A stretch of 64,000 bases of DNA from Batillaria attramentaria (Eukaryota; Mollusca; Gastropoda; Batillariidae): positions 62,001 through 126,000 of the forward strand of contig JACVVK020000462.1 of NCBI GenBank assembly GCA_018292915.2. Reading direction: 5' to 3'. Shown one piece after another: positions 12,701-25,974 of this stretch (positions are counted from its first letter, which is position 1; the number at the start of each line of letters is the position of its first letter). A program made the position numbers and the translations under genes. Below the pieces are notes generated by a model, which was not told the origin of the DNA, searched no databases, and worked only from the letters and a program-made list of their open reading frames with translations.

Positions 12701-15700
12701 CCAGCCCCCTCCCACATACAGACACATACAAATGCAAATGCACACACTCACACGCATAAACACATTAACAGACACACTCACACACATACACAGGCATGCA
12801 CACACACACACTCACCTAATGATGTTGTCAGTCTGTTTGTACAGCCAGAACTGGATTTCACACCTGGGTCCCATTTGACCCAGGGCAGGAGACACCATCA
12901 CTGCTTTTCCATAGGCATCAGACGAGGTGGTCGTAACATACATGTACATGCCGCTGGCGCCCCCAGTGGTGTGGTCCGTCGCTGGCCCGACGGCCGGTGT
13001 GGATGAGGCTTGGTTGTGTTTGCGCCACACATATTCACCGGCGCTCACATCCGTCCAACCGCAGGCCGACTTGTCAAAGTTACACGCCGCACAAACTGCT
13101 TCGTCTGAACCGTCATTGCACTGTGGCTTGAAGTCGCACAGCATGACGTTGTGGATGCATTTGGAGCCGTCCGAGCACTGCCACTGGTTAGGATCTCCGC
13201 AGGGTGAGGGTGTGGTGGCCGTGGGAACTACAGTCCCTGTAGGGAAGACACCTGTGAAGGGTACGCACTTGGGGTTGAAGATGATGTCATCCACACCGAT
13301 GTCGCCATAGTATGTGCTGCCGACGGTCGCCTCAATCACAACCTGGAATGGCTTCTCGTCATAAATGGGAATGACGGCGCTCACCCAGAAGTTTCCGACC
13401 TGCAGCGAGCGACTGAACCGCTTCACCAGGGCTCCGTTGATGGAGTTTTTAGTGTAGACGGCCAGAGTGCCCACGCCATTGCCGTACATGTGGTAGAAGA
13501 ACTTCATGTGGCAGTAAGGGGCTGTGTTTGACGCCTGGAAGATTGGGCCGAGGAGACGAGCCTTGTCACCTTGGTGCTGGGGGCGCGAGCTCTCAATGTA
13601 GACAAAATGTCCGCTGTTTGTGCCGACTGTGTGGTCATAGGTGGGGCCTGTGTTGCCCGATGGCGTACCTCCAGCCTGGCGAATCCAGTTGAAGTTGTCA
13701 GTGGTGTCCTGCGCCCAGTTACACATGTTGCTCTCAAAGTCACACCTCATGTAGTCGTCGCAGTGGAACGAAGCTTCGTCACTACTCAACTGATCTCCGC
13801 AGTCATCGACAAAGTCACAGACGTCATCCATCGGTATGCAAGCCTGACTGCTACAAGAAAATGAGTTGGGCTGATCGCAACCAGAGCCTGGCTGAGGCGG
13901 TGCGCACTTTTCGAACAAAATGTCATCGATGGCAATGTCACCTAAGACGCTGAAGGAGCGAAGTGCTTCGATGCTGAGCTTGAAAGGCGAAGTAATGCGG
14001 CCGATCGGCACGACGGCCTGGTACCATCTGTCACCATGGTCTCCCTGCACACTCCAGAGTGGAGTTGAGCGGTAACCTTCCAGCTTGTACACATACAGGG
14101 TGCCAACGCCGCGGCCGCGCATGTGGTACCAGAATGTCAGGAGACAGGTAGCGGAGGAGCTCTGCAGCAAGGGACTGGTAAAATGAGCTTTGGCGTACTG
14201 CGTGCCATTGGACGCGTCCACGTACATGTAGTAACCGTTGGCGGAGTTGCTGGTGTGGTCTCGGACTGGGCCGGTGTTGGAGTCAGGCGTGGCACCGTGG
14301 AAACGGGTCCACTGGTAGGTCCCTTCGTTGTTGTTCACCCAGTGGCAGGATTCTTGGTTGGTGTCAAAGTTACAGTTGTATCCGCATGTTTCTTCGTCCT
14401 CATTGGTGGCGCACTGACTGATGAAGTCGCACACCTTAGTCCGATCAAGGCAACCTTGCGCGTGGGTGTCTATCAGCGTGCATGTGAAGAAGCACGAAGA
14501 AGGGGGCGGCTGGGACTCGCAGGTTCCTGGCTGCACCATGAGGTCGTCGATGCCTACGTCGCTGGAGCCTGGCGTTTGGATGATGCGTTCAACGATGATG
14601 CGGTAGTTGGACTTGATGTTGTTGATGGTGACACTGGCCTTTTGCCAAGGTCTTGCCGGCTGCAACACCACAACGGTTCCACAGTTTTGTAAATCATGAT
14701 ATGTACTAGCAGGGCTTCACACCCATACTAGTACAAACGTGTATGGGACATTTGTTTTGAATACTGTCCACTGTAACGCATACATGATAGGTCATAATTA
14801 CGTCCACCTTGGTAAGAAAGTAACTGGACAATTTAAAAACAAATCAGTCCACGAGTGATGATGCTTTAGAAGAAATAAACATTTCAAGATCTGACTGAAA
14901 CTGGAAACTATACCTTGCATTCACACGCACCTACTTCTCTATTTTCTAACTCTCCACTCAAGAACATGGTGGTGGTGGTGTGTGTGTGGGGGGGGGGGGG
15001 GGGGGGGAGGGTGTATAGAGGAACTGGGGAAATCAGAGAAAAATCCTGGAAAGACAACACTGTGATTTTCATAAAAAGCAAATAAAGTGGGGAAATAAAG
15101 CTAACCTTAAACTGTAACAAAACAATTTACTGAATATCTGTAGATTAAACAGACAGATCGATAATTGCACTATTATAAGTAAATCTACACATTCCAGGGT
15201 GTTCTTGGGGCGGTCAGTGGTCCAGTGGTTAAGAGACTTGTCACCAATGCGAGAGGTCAGGGGTTCGAGTCCCACTCGGGGCAAAGAATTTTTCCTTCTT
15301 GTATGTGGCACCAATCATTCGGGCCGATCGTCGGGGGTTCTCTCCGGGTACTCCAGCTTCCTCCCCCTCTGCTTTGGAAATGTTCAGCCCACCAAATTTG
15401 AAAAATAAATGCAATTCTAAATTCCGAAGTTTAAATAGCTGAGCTGACCCTTCGCACCACGTGACTGTAATGTGTTTATGTCCAGTGTGTGAGAGAATGT
15501 GTGTGATTCACATGAGCGTGCGTGTTGGGTTCAGTTCGCGGTGCTTTGAGCTGATTCATGAAATTGGGTAAAGCGCCTATACAATACTTATTATTATTAC
15601 TATTCTGCTCTCTTCTCCTCCTAGTCTTTATTACGATGCACATTCACAGCCAAACCTCACCTGTGTCAGCGTCAAAACATTTGTGATGGCTCCGTCGGTC

Positions 15701-18700
15701 GTCTGCACATTGATGTTAAGGGGAACGGGGTTCATCATCTTGAACCACAGAGAGAAGCAGCGAGCGGTGGAGTTGTCAAACGAAGGTGAGACGAGCCAGG
15801 CCTTGTCACCTTGCTTGCGCGGCGTTCCCGAGTTGACGTACATGTAGATGCCGTACGGAGTGTTGAGGGTGTGGTCCAGGACCATCCCTGTGTAGCCCGA
15901 CATCATGTGGCTCTGCACCTGCAGCCAGTCGAAGGTGTCTCCCTTGGCGGTGTTCTTCCACGTGCAGAGGTTGTCCTCAAAGTCGCAGTTTCCGTCACCT
16001 GGGCACGGTCCGGGTTTCACCAGGATGTCGTCGATGGCAGCGTCGCTGTAAATGCTTCTGCCGACAACGCCCTCAAAGACAACCTGGTGAAGGAGAGAAA
16101 AAGTGAAAGGCGCTTTGACATACATATCATAATTATTTCCAGGCCACAGCAAAAGCAAGCAAAAACATACATTAACAAACTGACCGAGCAGGTTAAGTGG
16201 TACACAGTATCACAAAGTTAGACTCTGGAGGAAGCAATAATTAACTCAGCCGACAACAAAAATCTACAAATTTATGAGCTCATATACATAAATGCAATTC
16301 ACAGCATGACGATTTTTCGCATTTGACTTTTCCTTCGTACTTAAGTTTTGCTCTATGATAATGATCTTTGTAAAATTTTGAAAGCATTTCAATCAAGAAA
16401 ATGTAGTCATAGCAGAAGATTGATCACTCTAAATTACTCATGGAATAAACCTGTTCACGCACCTGGAAGGGCAGAGAACTCTGCAGGGTGACCTGCCCCA
16501 CCTCCCACTCGACTCCCTGTTCTCCGCTGCGGGTCCAGAGTGGTCTGCTGACGCTGCCCTGGCTCTGGGTGTAGACGTTCAGTGTACCCATGGTGAGGCC
16601 GTGCATGTTGTACCAGAACTGCAAACAAGATCCTGAGGTCGCGTCCATCATGGGACTCATGAGTCGCGCCTTGTATCCCATGCGGTGGCCATTTGCCTCA
16701 ATGTACATGTAGTGACCCTGGCGCGTGCCGAAGGTGTGATCGGCTGTGGGGCCTGTCCTAGCACTGGAAGTCCCGCCTGTCTTCAGCGTCCAGTCAAAGT
16801 TGTCCCTGTAGTCTTGGGTGTAGCCGCACTCACTGTCTTCAAAGTCGCAGACGACCTCAGCAGGGCAGTGGTCCACGTTGAATGAGATGTCATCAATGGC
16901 AATGTCACCGTCTGCTCCATTTCCTGTGAGTCCCTCGAGGACAAAGACAGTGTTTCCGGTCGTCCGCACGTGGATCTGAGTGTACTTCCACTGCGGGCCC
17001 TGGTCACCGCTTCGGGTCCACTCCTACAGAAGTAAAATTAATGCAGGGTTGGCAACTCACAAGACTGATCTGTAGATCATGCTTCAAGTCAGACCATATG
17101 ACATTCTGGTGCGCTTGGTCGGCTGTTTGTTTAGGGTTTGGACAAGAAATTTTTATTTTTTTTTCCAAAATGTAAGGGTGATATTAAAGACAGCCAACAA
17201 GGAAAATTCAAGCACAAAGTTTAGTGCCTGGCAAAATCTCAAGAAAGTGATCGAAAGCATAGACCAAATATGAATTTGTTCAATACTAGACTTCACCAAG
17301 ACTCTGAGCTGTGAGCAATATGAACTGTCTAATTTAGAGGGTCATTTTGTAATATCTCTAACATGCAGCCTCCAAATCTCTGCATCAGATTCTGAAATCT
17401 CTGTGTAAACGACATACTTGTGCATAATAAGAAACACCGCCAACAACAAAAACAAACACAACAGCGACCACAAAGCAAGGAATTCTTACCAAAGACATTG
17501 CATTGTTGGCAACGTTCTTTGTCCATAAGTTGAGCGTGTTGATGGAACTGCCGTACATGTTGTACCAGAACTTGAAACACACCCCCGTCGCTCCAACATT
17601 CCACTGGGGACTAAGCAGCCGGGCGGAGGAATTGGGCCGGAGGGTCGACACTTCGATGTAGGCATAATGACCTTGATCAGTTCCGTACGTGTGATCGGCG
17701 GTGGGTCCTGTGCCGGGCGTTGGTGTTCTTCCTGCCTGGAGCTTCCAGTTGAGGTTGTCGTGGGTGTCTTGCTGCCAGTCGCAGATGGCCGACTCAAAAT
17801 CGCAGTCGATGCGTGTCTGAGGGTAGGTGGCGGGAGAGGTGACTGTGGTAGGTGTGGTGAAGGTGGTGGTGATACCGTAACACTGGGTGGGGGTGATGGT
17901 CACGTCATCGATGGCCAGATCACCAGTGGCGTTGCCTCCATACACACCCTCGAAGACAACCTCATACGACTCATTCATCATGACAGGAGCTCTGCCGTTT
18001 TGCCAGACATTGCCCTGGTTCCCGCTCAAGGTCCAGATCAAGGTCATGTTGTGGGTGGAAGCAGATCTTGCATAGACATTGAGAGACCCGATGCCTGCGC
18101 CATACATGTGGTAATAGAAAATAACACAGCCGCCTCTGGGGTTATACGGCTTGGGAATGGTCTCACTGATCAGCCACGCCTTATCACCCTTCCTACGTCC
18201 TTGTCCGCTGGTCTCGATGTACATGTAGTATCCGGCTGATGTGCGACGCGTGTGATCCGTGGTGGGTCCGGTCGATTGTGTGGATGTGCCACCATAGTCT
18301 CTCTGCCAGTCAAAATTGTCTCCATCCAAAGTGTTCACATAGCCGCACATATCTGTCTCAAAATTGCAATAGCCAGCTGGAGGGCACGTGGCGCTCTGGA
18401 AGTTGATGTCGTCAATGGCTATGTTACCCTGGTTGCCGCTGCCACGGATGCCTTCTATCAAAAGTGAGAATGCGTTGGTCCTCAGGGTGGGAAGTCTGAC
18501 AGCTGCCTTTCTCCACTGGTTGCCTTGGTCACCAACCTCTCCCCACATCCACCTCTGCGATGTGGTCCCGTTCAGCACGAGGGAGACGTTGAGGGTTCCA
18601 GTGTTGGGTCCGCTCATGTAGTACCAGAATTGCAGGCAGCCACGGGTGTAGGTGGTTGTGTGGAACCAGGAGCTGACAAAACCGGCCCTGTCACCCTGCT

Positions 18701-21700
18701 TGGAGTTGCGTGGGTCCAAGAACAAGAAATGACCGGTGTCAGATCCGAATGTGTGATCTCTCCGTGGTCCTGTTCCGATGCTGGTTGACCCGTTGGAGCT
18801 CAGAGTCCAGTTCAAGGCATCAGCGGAGTAAACTGACCAATCGCAGATGCCGTCCTCAAAGTCACACTCGGTGCTTGGTATGCACGCACCTTTGCGGGCA
18901 GTGATGTCATCGATGGCGATGTCGCTCAGTGGTCCGCCTACTGTGGCCTGCAAGTACAGGTAGTATTCGGTTGGTGACACGATGGAGCGGGACACCTGCT
19001 TCCACTGATCTCCGTGAGGACCGTGCTTTGACCAGAAAGTCTGCGACTTGCCCGGCTGAAGCAGCTTCAGAGTGAGATTACCTGTTGTGGCACCGAACAT
19101 ATGGTACCAGAAACTGAGGCAGTAACCGACACTGTCTGTGGGGGAGAACGTTGGAGTCTGAAGGATGGCCGAGTCTCCTTTAGCTCTTCCAGACGATTCG
19201 ATGAAGGTGTAGTATCCTCCTCTGCCTGGCCTGGTGTGGTCTGCCTGTGGACCTGTGCCTCTGGTGGGTGTGGCATTAGTGCTTCTCTGCCAATCAAACT
19301 GGTCGTTTATGCTCTGCTGCCAGCTGCAGAAGCCCTGGTCAAAGTTGCAGGTGACATCTGGTGGGAACTGCTTGGGGTCACAGTACCGGAAAGTAATGTC
19401 ATCGATGGCGATATCATCTGAGTTGTTGGCAAGGTTTCTGAGCTTGGGTGTGACACGGAATTCAATGCGAGCGCCAGCTGGCTGACTACCTACTGTTCGG
19501 CCGAGATACGCATAACCTTGTCTCCAATAGGCACCATAGGTGGTTGTCGACCTGGTTGCAAACAGACGCCTGTATGTACTGTTGAGGTTCAATCCCACCT
19601 CCAGTGTTCCGACGTTTGGACCTGCCATGTAGTAGTAGAACAGCATCATGCAGTTTTGGGAAAAAGCCGGCAGTGTGGGACTCTGGAGTCTGGCATACTG
19701 TTGATACACCCCTCTGGTGCCTTCCACGTACACGTAGTGACCATTCCTGTTGCGAAGTGTGTGGTCTGCTGCTGGTCCCACTACTCCCATGAGAGCCGGG
19801 TAGCTCAATGTCCAGTTGTAGCGGCCGACGCTCATGTCACGGTAGCCACAGAGACCTGTCTCAAAATTACACGCTCCACAGTTGACTTCGTCGGACCCGT
19901 CCTGGCAGTTCTGTGTAAAATCACAGACCATCGATTGTGAGATGCAGCTGCCATCAGTACACTGGAACTGACCTCCTCCACAGTTGTTGGGTCTTGCTGA
20001 AGAGGTCGTCACAGCGTAGCCAGCGGTGGGCAGTGTGGTGCCAGAGTAACGGCAGCCGGCAGAAAGGGCGACGTCGTCAACACCGATGTCACCGGTGTAA
20101 CTTCTTCCAACAACACCTTCAATCACCACCTGGAAGGGCTGAGTGGAGACCAGCTTACGAACGTCTCGAACCCACACAGCGCCCAGGTTGCCGGAGCGAC
20201 TGATGACTTTCTGCGTGTACCCGTTCGTGGAGGAGCGTGTGTAGATGTTCAAGCTGCCGACAGTGGCACCAAACATGTTGTAGTAAATGACGAGGTGACA
20301 GTTGTCGCTGGACGATGCAGGCTGTAGGACAGGGCTCAGCAGGCGTGCCTTCTGGCCTGGGCGCTGGGGCCGCGATGTCTCAATGAAGTAGTAGTGACCA
20401 GAGGACAGACCAGTTGTGTGGTCCCTAAATGGCCCTGTGTTGGGGGTCGGGCTAGGGCCTCTTCTAGGTGCCCAGTCAAAGTCATCAGTCTTGTCCTGTG
20501 TCCAGTCACACAGCGATCTCTCAAAGTCACACATGTGGGCACTGGTGCAGTTGGCCTCATCCCCATTATCCCCGGCCCCACAGTCATTCTGGAAATCGCA
20601 CACTTGATCCATGGAGATGCAGAAACCGCGTACTGCACAGCGGTACATGTTTGCTGGGCACTGTGACTGCTGAGGCGGATAGCCGCAGTTGAGCAGCTGC
20701 AAGTCGTCAATGACAACGCTGCCATAGGAATACATGCGACTGGCCTTGATGAGGATGGTGAAGTCTCCGTCCATGGAGCCGATGTCAGCGAAAGCCCGCA
20801 CCCAGGTGTTGCTTGTCCGCATTGTGGTTGTCCAGACACCTGTGAGCGTCGAGCCGGTCTGGATGGACACCGAGACAGTCCCACCGCCGCGACCAATCAC
20901 GTAGTAGTAAAATGACAGCTGGCACGTAGGGGAGGTCTTCCGCAGAACAGGGCCCTGCATGGTGGCCAAGGAGTTGGCTCCGCCTTGACTGGTGTCCACA
21001 AAGAGCAGGTAGCCGCTGGTGCGATTGTAGGTGTGATCCAGAGGGATGCTGAGCTTCCCATCAAAGGTGCTGTTGCTGGTGCGGATGAAGCGGAACGAGC
21101 CCTGGCTGATGTCCTTGTAGCCACAGAGGTCTGTCTGGAACGTGCAGTTTCCACACTGCGCCTCATCGCTCCTGTCCGTACAATCAACGTGGAAGTCACA
21201 AGCCTTGTTCAATGGAATGCTTTGGCCGTTTCTGCACTTGAAGGTGGTTGGTGGATTTGTGCTCGGGCAAGCTCCGGAAGTCAGTTTGATGTCATCGAGG
21301 GCGATGTCACTGGTGTAGCTGCGGCCGGTGATTCCCTCGAAGACGAGTAGGTACTGGGAGGTCCCGGCAGGCACGGTCACCGATGACTGGAGCCACTGGT
21401 TGCCCTGGTTGCTGCTGAGGCTCCACAGCTGATCCATCTGTTTGTTGTCAACCGCATACTGCTTGTACACCGTCAGCGTGCCCATGCCGCTGCCATACAT
21501 GTGGTACCAGAAGTTGAGACACTGGTCGGTTTGGGACGCTGGCAGGATCTCAGAGTGAAGACGCGCCCTTTGTCCGGGTTTGCGAGGCGCAGATGTCTCA
21601 ATGTAAATGTAATGACCTGCCGGAAATGAAGGAGATATTAATCGTTGCTGCCAGGCAGTCATTGTGATTTGTCAAACACCTGATACAATGTCGCTGTGCC

Positions 21701-22460
21701 CTACTGCGTTACTACGGTAAAAAGCCCTAACAGGAATATCGATAACGTAACTCAGCATGAAGTGCTGAGAGAGCAAGTAAACAAACCATACCACAGAGGC
21801 GAGGATGACTGATCATGATTCAAAATAAAATTAAACACTTTTTACGTATGATAAGGTTTCCTATTCAGGGTCACAAAATCTAAATTAAAAACAAAAAAAC
21901 AAAAAAAACAAAAAACAAAAAGAAACCCACATAAACAAAATAAAAAAGACGAAAACAGCAACCCCCCCCCCCCCCCCCCCCCATGAAGTTTTAGCCTGCA
22001 AATATGAGAATTTCTGCCCACCTCTGGTATTTCCTAGCGTATGGTCAGTGGAAGGTCCTGTCCTTGCTGTCCCAGTGCTGCCCTGAGACCGCATCCAGTC
22101 GAAATCGTCACCCTGGTTTATGTTGGAGAAGCCACAGGTGTCTTTCTCAAAGTCACAGGTGGCAAGGGGTGGGCACAGGCCATCCACGAGCTGGACATCA
22201 TCAATGGCGATGTCACCGCTGTATGTCCTGCCTCTCACACCCTCAAACACCACCTGCAGGACAGACACGGGTACTCAGGTGAATCAGTAATGAATACTAC
22301 TACTTTATTTTCAATCATGAATACTACTTCTTTATTTTCCATGCTGTTGCTAACACTACTAAAAATATATTTCCTATCTGTATGTAGTTGTGAGGCAGTC
22401 TGAAGAACTGCGGGAAGTGGTTTTGGTGGTGGTGGTGGTGGTGGTGGTGGTGGTGGTGGT

Positions 22461-22497
<37 letters not shown>

Positions 22498-25400
22498 CTG
22501 TGTGCATGTGTGGTGGTGGTGGGGGAGGTAGGGTCAGGGGGAGAAGATGTGGGGGGGGGGGGGGGAGGGGGGCTTGCCAAGGAAAGTATGAGTCTTACCT
22601 GGAACTGGAAATCGGCGTTGACAGAGACATGTCCTCCGTGCCACAGACTGCCTGTCTGACCTGTCCGAGACCACAGCTTGACAAGGCGGTTCTGTGACTT
22701 GGTGTACACGTTCAGTGTGCCAATTCCGCTGCCTTGCATGTGATAGAAGAACTTCAGACACTGGCCTCGTGTGGCCGGCTGCATGGGTCCTATCAGGCGT
22801 GCTTTATCGCCCACACGGCGAGAGGATGCCTCTGTGTACATGTAGTAGCCTAGAGGAAGAAAACTGTATGTTAGCTTCAACAAATTTATTGCACACAAAG
22901 CTTGCTGATAAAGTTGTTTTTGGTTTTTATTTTTGATGATTTTTTGTTTTTGGTTTTTTGTTTGTTTTTTTACTACTTTATTATCCCTTTTTGGGAAATT
23001 CGGGTTGCTTCCCCCAGTTTCAATATTTGGTCTGCAAAATCATTCAGCATTTTTATTCAGTTTTGTAACAAACCTACAGTTAGCCATGCAGAGTGCCCTT
23101 GGAGGCCAAAAAAATTTAAACAAATGAATGTTTTTAGTAGTCTAATGACAGTATTAACCAATCTGTATTCTACTGAAAGTACTGAAGTTAGCGCATTCAA
23201 GATTCAAACAAACTTTATTCTGTGTCTTTGGTGGCTTCGCCGAAACGACTAAAAGAAGTAAAAACATGATTAACCTATGACATCATAACTATATCTAAAC
23301 TATAGACATATTATAGTGCAGTGGTGTCAAATAAGACTGATCATATTCCATCATCACTATAGAACACTTAAAGATGTAAAATCTAGAGTACAGGCGACTG
23401 AGACTTAGTCCAGTGTGAGTTGCTCTTATTTTTGTGACAACCAACCTGACGCTGTTCCGTAGGTGTGGTCACTCTGAGGTCCCGTTCCTGCTGTCGTCGT
23501 GTGACCTTTCTGCCGAGTCCAGTCAAACTGGTCCGTGGTGTCCTGAGTGTAGCCACAAATGTTGTCGTTTTCAAAGTCACAGCTGACTGATGCCGGGCAC
23601 GGGCCATCATTGAAGGTGATGTCGTCCAGCGCCGTGTCGCCTTGGTAACCTCTTTGGCTCAGAACTCCTTCAAACACAATCTGAACCTGGGTGGCAGTAG
23701 TCTGGGGGGTGGAGAGAGTCTGCGGGGTGAGGAAGACTGTGGCACCACGCCACTGGTTCCCCTGGTCGCCAGTTCGAGTCCAGACTGGATTTCCGAGACT
23801 CTGACCTGCAAAAGTGATCACACATAAGCCCAGGCATTAAAGAAAGTAGAGTGCATGGTTTGAGAGTTCATGTTTTTCACCTCTCTCAAGAGCGATTCCA
23901 CAAGCATGAAGTCGAAAAGCAAGTACCAACGCATACAAACAAAAGGGAAAAAAAAAGAAGAGAGAAAGAGAGCGAGAGAGAGAGAAGTGCCTTTAAATTT
24001 TGACACTCATATCCATGAACTGCACCGCGACCACTGTTCCACTGACTCTTCACTTTAGTACCTCTCTTCTGGTAATAATGGCCAATACGAATAAAAAAAT
24101 TCCGACTGTGAACAACATTTGCCAGGTAAAGACTGCCACTGACAATGTAAAATGGCTGCTCCAATGGGGTGAATATCCTCTGACTCTTGAGTTTCCCGTC
24201 CGCACTTACTTTGCTTTGTGTAGACGTTGAGAGTGCCTATGCTTCCCCCGTACATGTGATACCAGAAGTGCAGACATGTGCCCACAGCATCGACGGTCAT
24301 GGCAGGGCTTAGAATGCGGGCAGTCGAGTTAACGGTCTTGTTGGATGCTTCAGTGTAGATGTAGTATCCTGGAGAAAAAAAAAACAAAAACAAAATCCCA
24401 AGCTGATTATAAAAAAATAAGCAACGTTATTAACTACTCCTAACGCTGCCCTTTTCCTCTTGTCGTGTGAACCGTGCCTGTTGTACATTGTCCAGCACAG
24501 TCAAAGATAAATCGCACAAGGCAGAAGAAGAAATGTGGCCGACCTTTGAATTGAATAGTGTTCAGCTGCACTATTCATGTAGGTTAGCTGTCCTTTCCTC
24601 CCATAGCCTGCCCACTAGCCTAAAAGAAGATGAAATGTGGCTGACTTGTCAATCTATCTGAATTGGAAAGTGTTCAGCTGGACTGTTCAGTCCAGGTAGC
24701 TGTCCTTTTTTGCCCTAAGGACCTGCTCCTAAAGGCCGTCTCCAATCACCCTTGTGGCAGGACATTAAGTTTTTCGTGACCACATGCACAACTGGTCTGC
24801 GTTTAGGTACTAAACTAACCAAACTATCTGGCTAAGGACTTGAGGAAAATCGAGAGCTCTGAAAACATTCTCTCTCACCATTTGAGTTGTCCAGTGTGTG
24901 ATCAAACGTAGGTCCCGTGCCCAAGGATCCGGTGGATCTGTGCTGGAGTGTCCAGTCAAACGTGTCTGTTGTGTCCTGCTGCCACCGACACAGGTTATTC
25001 TGGTCAAAGTGGCAGTCATACTGAGTCGGGGCTGCACAGGAAAAAACAAAACAGAACAGGGGTTGAACATCCTTTCCCATGGGCGATACCATAGAGGGAG
25101 CAACATGAAAAAAAAGGCCAGCACAAATATTTGGCGCCAGTCAGGATTCAAACTGTTGTATTTTACTTCTGCTATGTCCCTCTCTTCGTGCACTTGCAGA
25201 GAAGACATGGGATACAACAGAATACAACTCCAATACTTTATTAACAGAAGATGCGCGGAGAACAAATTTATGAAAGAAAAAGAACCCAGAATGCTGTGCA
25301 GGGCTGCTTATATACTGAACAGGTCAGATCGAGAACATTCCTCAACTTACTGGCAAGTTCGAAATCTTTTCCAGGTGACGTAATCTACTGACGTTACTGC

Positions 25401-25935
25401 ACCAGCATGTTCTGGGATGGTCTAGAAATTTCCATCGAAATGCAGTGACTTTTCACGATCCCTACAACACGAACTCACAAATTTTCCAAGTTTGGGAAAA
25501 TACATGTAACGTGATTGACTTATTGACTGCCATGAAAACAGGGGCAGGGCTCAGTCAGCTGCTGACACGATGTGCAAGACGCAAAAACCACCTTACCGTA
25601 TGTCACCTGGGACACTCCGGGCCGGTCAGTCGCTGCAGGGGGCCCGCTGCATTGGGTCTTTGTCACTGATATGTCGTCGATGGCCATGTCACCCAGGTAA
25701 CCAGACCCTACGTTGCCTTCGAAAGTCAGCTGACAAACAGAAACAAATGTAAGTGGAATCCACACAATGATAATAGGAAGAATTATCCCCCCCCCCCCCC
25801 AACAACGGCAACAAGAAAAAAAACAAAAAAACACATCAACCTCAAACCCTCTATGTGTTTTTTCCCGTCTCAAAATTGCTTTCCCTCACCAAAACAAACA
25901 AACAAACAACAAGTAAAAAAACAAAAAAACACTTT

Positions 25936-25974
<39 letters not shown>

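Noticed and set aside
15207..15290. tRNA gene in the X60-X61 intron
   Set aside because: A and B boxes are present, but the sequence continues into a body shared with 26658 and 33101; it is a SINE head.
22374..22598. Extension of X56 through its donor (Thr/His-rich peptide)
   Set aside because: It translates the GGT/GT microsatellite; the donor GTAAGA after FQFQ gives a phase 0 join to X57.
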